This document shows positions 34,345-44,064 of a stretch of 64,000 nucleotides of DNA, one piece after another. The notes beneath the pieces were generated by a model that did not search any database, had not been told where the DNA came from, and worked only from the letters and a program-made list of their open reading frames with translations. Each line of letters begins with the position of its first letter. Position 1 is the stretch's first letter. The stretch comes from Tropicimonas sp. IMCC34011 (GTDB taxonomy: Bacteria; Pseudomonadota; Alphaproteobacteria; Rhodobacterales; Rhodobacteraceae): contig NZ_QMEJ01000004.1 in the NCBI RefSeq assembly GCF_003390865.1, forward strand, positions 460,132 through 524,131, written 5' to 3'. The translations under genes were made by a program, and so were the position numbers.

Positions 34345-36531
34345 ATGATGGCAGCGATCGGTACGAGGCGAGCCGGGCGAAAGGTACTGGCCACGTCGGC
34401 CGCGCTTCTGGCCCTCCTGGCACCCGTGGCCACGCTCGGGCAGTACATGACCGGTGAGACCGATATCCGCCTCGCCGCCGGAGCGCTGCCGCCCGCGCCT
34501 CCTCCGCCGACGCTCTCCTTCTACGGCACGCCCGGCCTGATCGACATGCCGACGGCGGAGGCCCTGCCGGACGGGCAACTCGCCTTCTCCACCGCGTATT
34601 TCGCCGGCTCCACCCGCAATACGCTGACGTTCCAGATCTTTCCCAGGCTTGCCGGCGCGTTTCGCTACTCGATCATCGAGAACGAGAACGCCGGCGGAGG
34701 GACGCTCTACGACCGCAGCCTCGACCTTGCCTTCCAACTCGTCGAGGAAGACCGGCGCCTGCCCGGCATCGCCATCGGATTGCGGGACATCGGTGGAACG
34801 AGCGTGCTGTCGAGCGAGTATATCGCCGCGACCAAGCACCTCTCCCCGAAGGTCGCCATCACCGCCGGTCTCGGCTGGGGGCGGCTCGGCACCTACGACG
34901 GGTTCGACAACCCGCTCGGCGTGCTCGATGACGGTTTCGATGTGCGCGAGACCGAGCGGGACGATCCCGGCGGGCAGCTCTCTGGGAACTACTTCCAGGG
35001 CGATGCGGCGATCTTCGGCGGCGTCGAGTGGCGGCCGACGGACCGGCTCAGCCTAGTCGCCGAATACTCGACCGACGACTACGCCTACGAGACCGGCCGA
35101 GGCCTTTTCGAGCGCGAGTCGCCCTTCAATTTCGGCGCCAAGTACAAGGTGAACGACAGCATCACGCTGGGAGGCTACGCGCTCTACGGCACCGAAATCG
35201 GCATCACCGCGAGCATTTCCTTCAATCCGAAGACGCCGCCGAACGGCTTTGCCGCCGGCGCGCCGCTTCCGGTGTTGCGCCGCGCCCCCGGCGCCGAGCC
35301 CCTGCGCGTGACCCCCGCCGTGTCGACCGCCCTGCGGGACGTCGTCGTCACGGCGCTGGACGCCTACGGACTGGGCCTCGATGCGCTCGAAATCTCCGGC
35401 CGGCGCGCCACCCTGCGGATGTACAACACCACGTACGAATCGGCGCCGATGGCCGTGGGGCGTGCGGCCCGCGTCCTCACCGCGGTGATGCCCCCGCAGG
35501 TGGACACGTTCGTCATCGTGCCGATCGTCAACGGCATTCCGGCGAGCGCCGTCACCCTCCGCCGCGGGGATCTCGAGGATCTGGAATACGCCCCCGACAA
35601 CGCGTGGACCATCTACGCCCGGTCCCGCCTGACCGGCGGCGCCGCGGAAGGCAAACTGCCGCCCGCCGCTTACCCCGACGACCTCTATCCGAAGCTCGAT
35701 TTCGGCATTTCCCCCTATCTTCAGCCCGCGCTCTTCGATCCGGACGATCCGTTCCGCGCCGATGTCGGCCTGAGGTTCACCGCCTCCTACGAGCCGTCGC
35801 CGGGCCTCGTCCTGTCCGGTTCGCTCAAGAAAAGGCTCCTCGGCAACCGGGACGAGGCGGACAGGGACGATCCTTCCGAGTTGCCCGTCGTCCGGTCCGA
35901 CATCGCCCGCTACGCCCAGGAAGGCGATCCGGCGCTGGAGTATCTGACCGGGGAGTACTTCTTCCGTCCCGGCCAGGACTATTACGGTCGCGTCACGGTG
36001 GGCCTTCTGGAGCGGATGTACGGCGGCGTCTCCGGGGAGGTCCTGTGGAAGCCGGTGGACAGCCGCCTCGGACTGGGCGTCGAGCTGAACTACGCCCGGA
36101 AGCGGGACTACGACATCCTGTTCGACTTCCAGGACTACGAGACGGCCACGGGTCATGCCTCCGCCTACTACGATTTCGGCGGCGGCTATCTCGGCCAGAT
36201 CGATGCCGGGCGTTACCTCGCCGGGGACTGGGGCGCGACCTTCTCGCTCGACCGGGAGTTCGACAACGGGGCCCGGGTCGGCGCGTTCTTCACCCGTACG
36301 GACGTCTCCGCCGAGGAGTTCGGCGAGGGTTCGTTCGACAAGGGCATCCGCGTGTCGATCCCACTCAACTACCTCACTGGCCAGCCCGACCGGTCCTCCA
36401 TCGGCACATCGCTGCGGCTCGTGCAGCGAGATGGCGGTCAGCGACTGAACGTGCGCAACAGGCTCTACGGGGCGGTTCGCGATTATCACCGCCCGGAATA
36501 CGAAGACCGCTCGGGAGCCTTCTGGAAATGA
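34345..36531 (+). CDS. yjbH: YjbH-family outer-membrane exopolysaccharide protein
   Basis: The 728-residue product has a signal peptide (ALLALLAPVATLGQ) and the YjbH pattern near the N-terminus, SFYGTPGLIDMPTAEALPDG, followed by many alternating amphipathic strands (for example GVSGEVLWKPVDSRLGLGVE). It ends in a probable beta-barrel with aromatic residues. YjbH/GfcD proteins are large outer-membrane proteins required for some exopolysaccharides. GGAGGA at 34329-34334 precedes the ATG. The stop overlaps the yjbF start. Confidence 0.88.
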   Translation: MMAAIGTRRAGRKVLATSAALLALLAPVATLGQYMTGETDIRLAAGALPPAPPPPTLSFYGTPGLIDMPTAEALPDGQLAFSTAYFAGSTRNTLTFQIFPRLAGAFRYSIIENENAGGGTLYDRSLDLAFQLVEEDRRLPGIAIGLRDIGGTSVLSSEYIAATKHLSPKVAITAGLGWGRLGTYDGFDNPLGVLDDGFDVRETERDDPGGQLSGNYFQGDAAIFGGVEWRPTDRLSLVAEYSTDDYAYETGRGLFERESPFNFGAKYKVNDSITLGGYALYGTEIGITASISFNPKTPPNGFAAGAPLPVLRRAPGAEPLRVTPAVSTALRDVVVTALDAYGLGLDALEISGRRATLRMYNTTYESAPMAVGRAARVLTAVMPPQVDTFVIVPIVNGIPASAVTLRRGDLEDLEYAPDNAWTIYARSRLTGGAAEGKLPPAAYPDDLYPKLDFGISPYLQPALFDPDDPFRADVGLRFTASYEPSPGLVLSGSLKKRLLGNRDEADRDDPSELPVVRSDIARYAQEGDPALEYLTGEYFFRPGQDYYGRVTVGLLERMYGGVSGEVLWKPVDSRLGLGVELNYARKRDYDILFDFQDYETATGHASAYYDFGGGYLGQIDAGRYLAGDWGATFSLDREFDNGARVGAFFTRTDVSAEEFGEGSFDKGIRVSIPLNYLTGQPDRSSIGTSLRLVQRDGGQRLNVRNRLYGAVRDYHRPEYEDRSGAFWK

Positions 36532-37148
36532 GATCGCTCGCCCTCTGCCTCGCCCTGACCCTGCTGACCGGCTGCGACCGCGTCCGCGAAGCGATCCCTC
36601 TTTTCGGCGGCGCTGCGCCCGAACCCCTGCCGCCGATCACGGCGGCGGAACTCGCCGCGCTCCCCGGCCCGCTGATCCGGGTGGACCTGCCGGTCACCGG
36701 CGCGTCGGCCCGGCTCGGCCTTGCCGCGACGAACGGGCCGCACCGTACCTATATCAGCCCCGACCAGATCGGCCTTGTCCTCCGTGAGGGCACGCTCGTC
36801 GCCACGCGCGGCTTTTCCTACGACCTGATGTTCGCCGATAACGAGGAGACGCGCGTCGCCCTGCGCAATGGTGGCGGCTCCGCACTGGTCCGCGTCCACC
36901 GCACGCTGGACGGGGAGCGCCACGAGGTCATCTCGTCATTCGTCTGCGACCTTCGTCCCGCGGGGACGGACACGCTGGCCATCGCCGGCCAGTCCGTCCG
37001 CACGCAACTTTTACGCGAATCATGCACCGGACCGGAGGCGAATTTCGTCAACACGTACTGGATCGCCCCCGGCGGAACGCTCCGCAAGAGCATCGAATGG
37101 GTCGGACCGGAGACTGGATATGCGGAAATAACGCATCTGAGACCCTGA
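36528..37148 (+). CDS. yjbF: YjbF/GfcB-family lipoprotein
   Basis: The 206-residue product begins MRSLALCLALTLLTGCDRV, a lipoprotein signal with lipobox LTGC, so it should be anchored to a membrane by a lipidated Cys17. The body fits the YjbF family: HRTYISPDQIGLVLREGTLV, TRGFSYDLMFADNEETRVAL, and TYWIAPGGTLRKSIEWVGPE. It is coupled to yjbH by a four-base overlap (ATGA). YjbF and YjbH work together in export or assembly of an exopolysaccharide. Confidence 0.87.
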   Translation: MRSLALCLALTLLTGCDRVREAIPLFGGAAPEPLPPITAAELAALPGPLIRVDLPVTGASARLGLAATNGPHRTYISPDQIGLVLREGTLVATRGFSYDLMFADNEETRVALRNGGGSALVRVHRTLDGERHEVISSFVCDLRPAGTDTLAIAGQSVRTQLLRESCTGPEANFVNTYWIAPGGTLRKSIEWVGPETGYAEITHLRP

Positions 37149-37271
37149 CAAGGCGCGGAATTCCGCGAGAGCCCCGTTTCTTCGTGGTGTATTCCCTGCG
37201 GAACTGATACCTTTGGTTGTAATTGGATCACCATGGGGCAATAGCGCCCCACCTTCCAGAATGGAGGCACC

Positions 37272-37547
37272 ATGAAGAGAATTGCCCTTCTCGCGAGCGT
37301 CGCCGCCCTTGCGTTTTCGAACGCCGCCAGCGCTCAACAAGTGCAGGCGCAAGGCACCGCGCCCCTTCCCGCCGGAGCGGGTGCTGGCGCAGGCGCTGCT
37401 GCCGGGGCCGGCGCTCTCGGCACCGGTGCGATCATCGGGATCGGCGTCGCCTCACTCGTCGCCGTGACCGTCGCCGCCAACGCCCTGAGCGAAGACGATG
37501 ACGACAACGATGGCGAGTCGGATATCCCCTCCGGCACGGTCGACTAA
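37272..37547 (+). CDS. Small Gly/Ala-rich exported protein (YjbE-like)
   Basis: The 91-residue product has a signal peptide (MKRIALLASVAALAFSNAAS-AQ), a Gly/Ala-rich middle (AGAGAGAGAAAGAGALG), a hydrophobic stretch GAIIGIGVASLVAVTVAA and an acidic tail SEDDDDNDGESD. A strong GGAGG lies five bases before the ATG. In composition and place it resembles YjbE/GfcA of the yjbEFGH locus, although the order here is H-F-E and no yjbG is present. The strong ribosome-binding site suggests high expression. A GC-rich hairpin lies in the leader (37234-37251). Confidence 0.65.
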   Translation: MKRIALLASVAALAFSNAASAQQVQAQGTAPLPAGAGAGAGAAAGAGALGTGAIIGIGVASLVAVTVAANALSEDDDDNDGESDIPSGTVD

Positions 37548-37612
37548 GTCGCACGTGCCCTCCGGAATGCTCCGTTTGCGAGCGGCCCGCAGGGGATAGC
37601 CTGAAATGATCT

Positions 37613-37650
37613 GAAACCGGGCCCGCGCCGATCCGCGCGGGCCCGGTTTC
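37613..37650. terminator. Strong palindromic terminator before manC
   Basis: A perfect 16-bp stem (37613-37628 with 37635-37650) with a six-base loop begins with GAAA and ends with TTTC. It lies 65 bases after the yjbE-like stop and 17 bases before manC, so it should end the yjb transcript. Confidence 0.8.
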
Positions 37651-37667
37651 GTGACCGGAGCTGCGGG

Positions 37668-39104
37668 ATGAAAGACATGACGACCATCGTTCCTGTGATT
37701 CTCTGCGGTGGATCCGGAACGCGGCTGTGGCCTCTTTCCCGCAAGTCCTACCCGAAGCAGTTCGCGAAGCTGACCGGGGAGGACACCCTCTTCCAGCAGT
37801 CGGCGAAGCGTTTGACCGGGCCGTCCTATGCGCCGCCCGTTGTCGTTACAGCGTCCGATTTCCGATTCATCGTGACCGAGCAGCTCCTTGCGGCGGGGAT
37901 CGACCCCGGAGCGATCCTGATCGAGCCGGAGGCCCGCAACACCGCGCCCGCGATCCTCGCCGCCGCTCTCTGGCTCAGGAAAACCGATCCCGGCGGGCTG
38001 ATGCTCGTAGCCCCCTCCGACCATGTGATTCCCGATGACGCCGCCTTTCGCGCGGCCGTCGAGGAGGCCCGGCCCGCAGCGGCCTCCGGCCAGCTCGTCA
38101 CCTTCGGGATTGCCCCGGATCGGCCCGAGACGGGCTATGGCTATCTTGAGCTGGGAGACGGGGAGAGAGCCGGCGTCCGCCCGCTTGCCCGCTTCGTCGA
38201 GAAGCCGGACGCCGCGGCGGCCGCCGAGATGATCGCAAGCGGCCGGCACCTGTGGAACGCCGGCATCTTCCTTCTCCCGGTGGACGCCATAATTGCCGCG
38301 TTCGAAGCCCATGCGCCGGACCTGGTGGACCCCGTCACGCGTGCGGTCGATGAAGCGACGCAGGATCTGGGCTTTCTCCGTCTCGCCCCCGCTCCTTTCG
38401 CCGAGGCACGGGACGTGTCGATCGACTACGCGGTGATGGAGAAGGCCGGCAACCTCTCCGTCGTTCCGTTCTCCGGGGGATGGTCTGACCTCGGAGACTG
38501 GAACGCCGTCTGGCGCGAGACCGGAGCGGACGAAAACGGCGTCTCCCTGTCCGGCGCGGCGACGGCGATCGCGTGCCGCGACACGCTGCTGCGCTCCGAG
38601 GATCCCGACCTCGAGATCGTCGGTCTCGGCCTTACCGATATCGTCGCCGTTGCCATGCCGGATGCTGTGCTCATCGCGGATCGCAATCGTACGCAGGAGG
38701 TGAAGCACGCGGTCTCGGCGCTGAAGGCGAAGGGTGCCAGGCAGGCGGAACAGCTGCCGCGGGATTACCGGCCCTGGGGTTGGTACCAGACGCTCGCCCT
38801 CGCTCCGCGTTTTCAGGTCAAACGCATCATGGTCCATCCGGGCGCTGCGCTGTCGCTGCAAAGCCATGTCCACCGCGCGGAACACTGGGTGGTCGTGTCG
38901 GGCACGGCGCGCGTGACGGTCGACGACGAGGTGCGTCTCGTGACCGAGAACGAATCCATTTTCGTGCCGCTCGGTTCGGTCCACCGGATGGAGAACCCCG
39001 GCAAGCTCGACCTGCACCTGATCGAGGTGCAGACCGGAGCCTATCTCGGGGAAGACGACATCATCCGCTACGAAGACGTCTATCGCCGCGACGCCGCCGA
39101 ATAA
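37668..39104 (+). CDS. manC: Mannose-1-phosphate guanylyltransferase / mannose-6-phosphate isomerase
   Basis: The 478-residue bifunctional enzyme makes GDP-mannose. The N-terminal nucleotidyltransferase has VILCGGSGTRLWPLSRKSYP, then LMLVAPSDHVIPDD, FVEKPDAAAAAEMI and WNAGIFLLPVDAI. The C-terminal cupin has RPWGWYQTL, GAALSLQSHVHRAEHWVVVS and the metal ligands up to IFVPLGSVHRMENPG. GDP-mannose feeds gmd and fcl encoded downstream. A GGAG precedes the ATG by seven bases. Confidence 0.95.
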   Translation: MKDMTTIVPVILCGGSGTRLWPLSRKSYPKQFAKLTGEDTLFQQSAKRLTGPSYAPPVVVTASDFRFIVTEQLLAAGIDPGAILIEPEARNTAPAILAAALWLRKTDPGGLMLVAPSDHVIPDDAAFRAAVEEARPAAASGQLVTFGIAPDRPETGYGYLELGDGERAGVRPLARFVEKPDAAAAAEMIASGRHLWNAGIFLLPVDAIIAAFEAHAPDLVDPVTRAVDEATQDLGFLRLAPAPFAEARDVSIDYAVMEKAGNLSVVPFSGGWSDLGDWNAVWRETGADENGVSLSGAATAIACRDTLLRSEDPDLEIVGLGLTDIVAVAMPDAVLIADRNRTQEVKHAVSALKAKGARQAEQLPRDYRPWGWYQTLALAPRFQVKRIMVHPGAALSLQSHVHRAEHWVVVSGTARVTVDDEVRLVTENESIFVPLGSVHRMENPGKLDLHLIEVQTGAYLGEDDIIRYEDVYRRDAAE

Positions 39105-39125
39105 GGCGGCGCCGGCAGCTCTGCA

Positions 39126-40505
39126 TCAGGTATCGTTGATGGCCCGATTGACCGGGTTGAGGATCGCCGGCGGGATCTGGGAGATCGCCCTGTTCCAGCG
39201 CGTCACGGGCTGCTCGGCCACGAAGATCACGTCGTTCGGCCTGAGCTCGAACCGTGTCGCCAGCACGAAGTTGGCTGCGTTGGTGGCGTCGAGATGCCAC
39301 GCCGTCACGGCGGCGAAGTCCCGCGGATCGGCAGAGCCGCGCAGCACGTAGATCTGACGCGAGTTGCCCGTCTGGTTCGAGTAGCCGCCTTGCTCGTAGA
39401 GCGCATCGGCGAGCGTGGTGTCGTTTTCGTAGGGCATGGCGAAGCGGCTCTGGGTTTGGACCTCCCCCGCGAGATAGACGTAGTCGGGCTGCTCCGCGCC
39501 GAGGGACTGGCGGGCCGTGAAATTGCCCCTCTGCTCGGCGAGCGCGGCACGCTGAAAGCCGACGGCGGAATTGAGCTCCGCCAGAGCCTGCGTCCGCGCG
39601 TTCTGCTGAAGTTGGCTGCGGGTGATGACCTCTTCGAAGTAAGCCTGCGCCTGAGCGAGATCGTAGGTATCGTCCACGAAGATCGCATCGCCCTTGAGCA
39701 GCTTGATGCGGCGGAGCTGGTCGCTCGCATAGAGGTCGTTGACCGGGATCTGGTAGATCTGCCCGTCGCGGTAGATCCGCACCGAAGCATAGTCCACGTC
39801 CTGCGCCGTCACGCCGCCTGCATTGGCGAGCGCTTCCTCGAGATACAGCGGCGTCAGGGTGATCGGAATCACGCCCGGGTTCGAAACGGCCCCGCCGAGA
39901 GACACGCGGGAGGAGTTGAATTCGGCGATCTCGAGGCTGAACGTCGGGTCGATCTGCGCCTCGACCAGCCGTTGAAAGACCCGGTCCTCGGCTTCGGGCA
40001 CGGTCATGCCGGACACGCTGATTCGGCCGACATCGGGCACCGCGATCGCGCCATCATCCTGCACGGTGTATCCCTGCCGGCTGTTCTGCGCGGCGAGGAG
40101 GCCGGAGAGTTGTTCGACGGAGGAGCCGGTCGGAGTCGCAAGAAGAAGCACGTCTCCGACGCCAATGCGATAAGGCTGCTCCTGCGCTTCCGGGGGCACG
40201 CGGAGGGCGAGTTCGCCCGGCCGGTCCTCGGGACGGAAGATCGGGGGCGGAAGCGCGCCGAGCCCGGGACCCGTCGCGGCGGAGGTGCCGGCGGTCTGCC
40301 TGAAGGCAGCGGGCAACTGTTTCGGCTGATACGTGGAGCGGTTCGCCGCGAGCACTGTCTGCGGAGTGATCGGAACGACGCGCACAGCCGTATCGTCGCC
40401 GGCGAAGCCGCGTCCGACCTGTGGTGAGTTGTAGATGACGCCGCACCCTGCAAGGGCCGCCGCCGCTGCAACCATCAGGATCGGCCGCATCGCGCGCTTC
40501 ATCAT
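39126..40505 (-). CDS. Polysaccharide export outer-membrane lipoprotein (Wza/KpsD-like)
   Basis: The 459-residue product begins [21 protein letters not shown], with a lipobox giving lipidated Cys after LAG. It then carries the Poly_export domain ([38 protein letters not shown]) and two SLBB-like units ([40 protein letters not shown]). It also has an alanine- and glutamine-rich segment between them. Wza-type proteins form the outer-membrane exit pore for capsule and exopolysaccharide. The start at 40505 follows GGGGAGAG. It diverges from gmd across 234 bases. Confidence 0.9.
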   Translation of the reverse strand: MMKRAMRPILMVAAAAALAGCGVIYNSPQVGRGFAGDDTAVRVVPITPQTVLAANRSTYQPKQLPAAFRQTAGTSAATGPGLGALPPPIFRPEDRPGELALRVPPEAQEQPYRIGVGDVLLLATPTGSSVEQLSGLLAAQNSRQGYTVQDDGAIAVPDVGRISVSGMTVPEAEDRVFQRLVEAQIDPTFSLEIAEFNSSRVSLGGAVSNPGVIPITLTPLYLEEALANAGGVTAQDVDYASVRIYRDGQIYQIPVNDLYASDQLRRIKLLKGDAIFVDDTYDLAQAQAYFEEVITRSQLQQNARTQALAELNSAVGFQRAALAEQRGNFTARQSLGAEQPDYVYLAGEVQTQSRFAMPYENDTTLADALYEQGGYSNQTGNSRQIYVLRGSADPRDFAAVTAWHLDATNAANFVLATRFELRPNDVIFVAEQPVTRWNRAISQIPPAILNPVNRAINDT

Positions 40506-40739
40506 TCCGCTCTCCCCTCGCATATCGAACATGCTCAACTTTGTTGCGCTCATGTTCGGCACGCCACGTCGCTTTGCAACCCTGACAGGGCCGAGGGTCC
40601 CCCGGGCGGCGCCGCGTGTTGCTTCATTTCAATCCTGCCGTGCGCGGTGCCGCCGTTTTCGCTTGAACGCGCAGCCTCCCCTCGGCCATCACCGGCTCAG
40701 TATCCCTTGGCCCAACCGACCCCAGCTGCAGGAGCCCAC

Positions 40740-41855
40740 GTGAAGCGCGCACTCATCACCGGCATCACCGGGCAGGACGGCTCCTACCTTGCGGAGTTCC
40801 TGCTTGAAAAGGGATACGAGGTTCACGGCATCAAGCGCCGCGCCTCCTCGTTCAACACCCAGCGGATCGACCACATCTACGAGGATCCCCACGAGCCCAA
40901 TCCGAAGCTCAAGCTGCATTACGGGGACCTGTCGGACAGCTCCAACCTGATCCGCCTGATGTCGGAGATCCGTCCGGATGAGGTCTACAACCTCGCGGCG
41001 CAGTCCCATGTCGCCGTCAGTTTCGAGGCGCCGGAATACACCGCCGACGTGGACGGGCTTGGCACGCTCCGGCTGCTGGAAGCCATTCGTTTCCTAGGCC
41101 TGGAGAAGACGACGCGCTTCTACCAGGCGTCCACGTCGGAGCTCTACGGCAAGGTGCTGGAGACGCCGCAAACCGAGACGACCCCCTTCCACCCCCGCAG
41201 CCCCTACGCGGTGGCGAAGATGTATGCCTACTGGATCTGCGTGAACTACCGGGAGGCGTACGGTCTCTATGCCTGCAACGGGATCCTCTTCAATCACGAG
41301 AGCCCGCGACGCGGCGAGACCTTCGTCACCCGCAAGATCACCCGTGGCCTCGCCAATATCGCGCAAGGGCTCGAGGACTGCCTCTACATGGGCAACATCG
41401 ACTCGCTCCGGGACTGGGGCCACGCGAAGGATTACGTCCGCATGCAGTGGATGATGCTTCAGCAGGAAAGTCCCGACGACTTCGTCATCGCCACCGGAAA
41501 GCAGTACTCCGTCCGCGAGTTCATCCGCTGGTCGGCAGAAGAGCTGGGCATGACGTTGGAGTTCCGCGGTGAGGGGATCGAGGAGCATGCGGTGGTGACG
41601 GACGTGACCGGCGAAGATGCGCCGTCCGTGACGCCGGGGGACGTCGTGATGCGGATCGATCCCCAGTACTTCCGCCCGGCCGAGGTGGAGACGCTGCTCG
41701 GCGATTCCTCCAAGGCGAGAACGCTGCTCGGCTGGGAGCCCGAGATCACCGCCCGCGAGATGTGCTCGGAGATGGTCGCTTCGGATCTTCTGACGGCCCG
41801 CCGCCACGCGCTTCTGAAGGAGCACGGGTACGCCCTGCCGGTGGCGGTCGAATGA
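40740..41855 (+). CDS. gmd: GDP-mannose 4,6-dehydratase
   Basis: Gmd converts GDP-mannose to GDP-4-keto-6-deoxymannose. The 371-residue product opens [20 protein letters not shown] and has [20 protein letters not shown], the catalytic STSELYGKV, and [20 protein letters not shown] with the Y-x-x-x-[21 protein letters not shown] is also diagnostic. The GTG start follows GGAG by five bases. It is coupled to fcl by an ATGA overlap. Confidence 0.97.
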   Translation: MKRALITGITGQDGSYLAEFLLEKGYEVHGIKRRASSFNTQRIDHIYEDPHEPNPKLKLHYGDLSDSSNLIRLMSEIRPDEVYNLAAQSHVAVSFEAPEYTADVDGLGTLRLLEAIRFLGLEKTTRFYQASTSELYGKVLETPQTETTPFHPRSPYAVAKMYAYWICVNYREAYGLYACNGILFNHESPRRGETFVTRKITRGLANIAQGLEDCLYMGNIDSLRDWGHAKDYVRMQWMMLQQESPDDFVIATGKQYSVREFIRWSAEELGMTLEFRGEGIEEHAVVTDVTGEDAPSVTPGDVVMRIDPQYFRPAEVETLLGDSSKARTLLGWEPEITAREMCSEMVASDLLTARRHALLKEHGYALPVAVE

Positions 41856-42817
41856 GCGGCGGCATCTTCCTCGCCGGGCATCGCGGCATGGTGGGCGGGG
41901 CAATCCTGCGGCAGCTTCGCGCGCGCGGAACGGAGCCGCTCACCCGCTCCCATGCCGAGCTCGACCTTGCCGACCAATCTGCCGTCCGCAGCTTCATGCA
42001 AAGCGAGAGACCGGACGCCGTGATCCTCGCCGCGGCGAAGGTGGGCGGCATCCATGCCAACGACACCTATCCGGCCGACTTCATTTACGAGAACCTGATG
42101 ATCGAGGCGAACGTCATTCACCAGGCCCACGAGGCCGGGGTCCAGCGACTTCTCTTTCTCGGCTCTTCGTGCATCTACCCCCGCCTCGCGCCGCAGCCCA
42201 TGGCGGAGGACGCGCTTCTGACCGGCAGGCTGGAGCCGACGAACGAGCCCTACGCCATCGCCAAGATCGCCGGGATCAAGCTGTGCGAAAGCTACAGCCG
42301 CCAGCATGGCCGCGATTACAGATCCGTCATGCCGACGAACCTCTACGGCCCGGGCGACAACTTTCACCCGCAGAACTCCCATGTCCTGCCCGCCCTCATC
42401 CGCCGCTTCCATGAAGCCGTGCGCGATGGTCGCGAGGAGGTCACGATCTGGGGCACCGGCACACCGCGCCGGGAGTTCCTGCACGTGGATGACATGGCGG
42501 CCGCGTCCCTCTTCGTCATGGCGCTTTCGGACGAGACCTACGCGGCAGAAACCGATCCCATGCTCAGCCACATCAACGTCGGCACCGGCGAGGACATTTC
42601 CATCGCCGAGCTTGCCCGCCTCGTCGCCGAGGTGACCGGCTATGAGGGGCGGATCGGTTTCGACACGGCCAAACCGGACGGCACGCCGCGAAAGCTCATG
42701 GACGTCAGCCGCCTCTCCCGCCTCGGCTGGACCGCGAGAACATCGCTCGAAGACGGCGTGCGTGAGACATATGCGTGGTTCCTGAGCGCTCAGGACGCAG
42801 ACGCCTTGAGAGCGTAA
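41852..42817 (+). CDS. fcl: GDP-L-fucose synthase
   Basis: The 321-residue epimerase-reductase completes GDP-L-fucose synthesis from the Gmd product. It has [57 protein letters not shown] and [17 protein letters not shown] (Y-x-x-x-K), then [20 protein letters not shown]. All are characteristic of the family. It overlaps the gmd stop. Fucose may thus be one of the sugars of the polymer, or the final product may be another 6-deoxyhexose. Confidence 0.95.
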   Translation: MSGGIFLAGHRGMVGGAILRQLRARGTEPLTRSHAELDLADQSAVRSFMQSERPDAVILAAAKVGGIHANDTYPADFIYENLMIEANVIHQAHEAGVQRLLFLGSSCIYPRLAPQPMAEDALLTGRLEPTNEPYAIAKIAGIKLCESYSRQHGRDYRSVMPTNLYGPGDNFHPQNSHVLPALIRRFHEAVRDGREEVTIWGTGTPRREFLHVDDMAAASLFVMALSDETYAAETDPMLSHINVGTGEDISIAELARLVAEVTGYEGRIGFDTAKPDGTPRKLMDVSRLSRLGWTARTSLEDGVRETYAWFLSAQDADALRA

Positions 42818-43357
42818 CGGGATACAGCCGGCGGCCCGATATCGCCGCCGTCGTTAGCTGCTCCCTTGTATTCAGAACCTGCCCTGTCACAGGGCTCCGA
42901 CTTCTCGACGGAAATGCGGGAGGAAGGCGATCACTGCGTCGCCTTTCCCCCCACACCCCGAGCACGACCGATTTGCGCGCATTGAAATGAGCCGGCGCTG
43001 GACAAACTCACGAAGACCGAATTGAAGTTCACTCCTGAAAAGGGGCGCCCCGCGATAGTTCATTGGTCCGGGCCGGGCGCCTTCTCATTCATCGCCTGAT
43101 ACTGTTTTAGCCATTTTCCAATACCTTGGAGCGCTGCGAGCGCCTTGACCTGAATCAATTTCTTTCATGCCAACGCGCCGGCCGAAACCGGCAGATGCCG
43201 CGCGACCACGCCCAATCCGGCCTTGGACGGAACGCGTGACCTGATCCGGCATTATTCCACCAATCAGGCCTTCAATTCTCCTGATCATTGACAGAAATTG
43301 GAACTCCATTATGGAAGGGTCCGGGATGCGCGAGACATTCAATCGAGAGCGATCGGC
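42818..43357. other. 540-bp intergenic region after fcl
   Basis: No convincing gene is visible on either strand. A modest hairpin terminator (stem 42924-42930 with 42939-42945, then TCCCCCC) probably ends the gmd-fcl transcript. The part from about 43080 to 43330 is AT-richer than the flanks and should carry the promoter of the regulator that follows. A TTGACA lies at 43288-43293, but no matching -10 element stands at the right distance. I see no repeats or RNA gene. Confidence 0.5.
42924..42950 (+). terminator. Weak hairpin terminator after fcl
   Basis: A seven-base stem AAGGCGA/TCGCCTT with an eight-base loop is followed by T and a run of C rather than U. It lies about 110 bases downstream of the fcl stop and is the only terminator-like hairpin seen in this gap. 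Confidence 0.4.
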
Positions 43358-43969
43358 GTGAAGAAGATGGACGACATCGATCCGGAAACTTCGGATGTCA
43401 CGCGCCAGGACGAAACCACGGCACGCATGCTCGCCGCGATCGGCCGCCGGATCCGCTACTTGCGCAAGTCCCGTGACATGACGCTTCAGCAGCTGGCCGC
43501 CTCGAGCGGTGTCAGTGCCTCGATGCTCAGCCTCGTGGAGCGCGGCCTCACCTCTCCTTCCATAGGATCCCTCATCGTCGTCGGCGAAGCGCTCGGTGTG
43601 AGAATCTCCGAGCTGATGGCGACGGACGACCACGCCGGCGATCTCGTGGTGCGCCACAGGAACGTGCAGCCCGTCGTCCTGCCCGAGCAGGTGATGCGAC
43701 GCATGATGAGGGAGGATCATGCGACCGGCATCAGCCTTTCGGTCGACGAATACGCCCCCGGCACGTCCACCGGGCCGGCTCCGATCCGTCAGCGCGTCGT
43801 CGGGCATGGCTTCGTCATCGAGGGCACGCTCACGATCGATATCGAGGGCACAAGTCACGTCCTCGAGGAAGGCGATCTGATTTCATTCGCGTTCGACCGG
43901 CCGCACACGATCCGGAATCATGGCGAAACGCCGGCCCGCACCGTCTGGGTGAACGCGGAGCGCCGCTAG
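43358..43969 (+). CDS. XRE-family regulator with C-terminal cupin domain
   Basis: The roughly 203-residue product has a helix-turn-helix at about residues 25-80 (IGRRIRYLRKSRDMTLQQLA, SGVSASMLSLVERGLTSPSI). A cupin effector domain follows (GISLSVDEYAPGTSTGP, VVGHGFVIEGTLTIDIEG, GDLISFAFDRPHTIRNHGE). Regulators of this layout control amino-acid, polyamine or sugar catabolism. Here the neighbour downstream is an FAD-linked dehydrogenase, which may be its target. The start is uncertain between GTG 43358 and ATG 43367; an even longer TTG form is possible. Confidence 0.82.
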   Translation: MKKMDDIDPETSDVTRQDETTARMLAAIGRRIRYLRKSRDMTLQQLAASSGVSASMLSLVERGLTSPSIGSLIVVGEALGVRISELMATDDHAGDLVVRHRNVQPVVLPEQVMRRMMREDHATGISLSVDEYAPGTSTGPAPIRQRVVGHGFVIEGTLTIDIEGTSHVLEEGDLISFAFDRPHTIRNHGETPARTVWVNAERR

Positions 43970-44064
43970 GGCTTCGCGCGCCCTATCGCCGTCCCGGGAC
44001 GCAGCGTTTTACCCTCCCGCCCCTGCCCGCTATCTATCCCGGCAGGATGCCAGGGAGTGACGGT

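Noticed and set aside
42818..43357. Search for a small RNA or riboswitch in the 540-bp gap before the XRE-cupin gene
   Set aside because: Only a weak hairpin terminator and AT-rich promoter-like sequence were seen. No conserved RNA motif was recognised.
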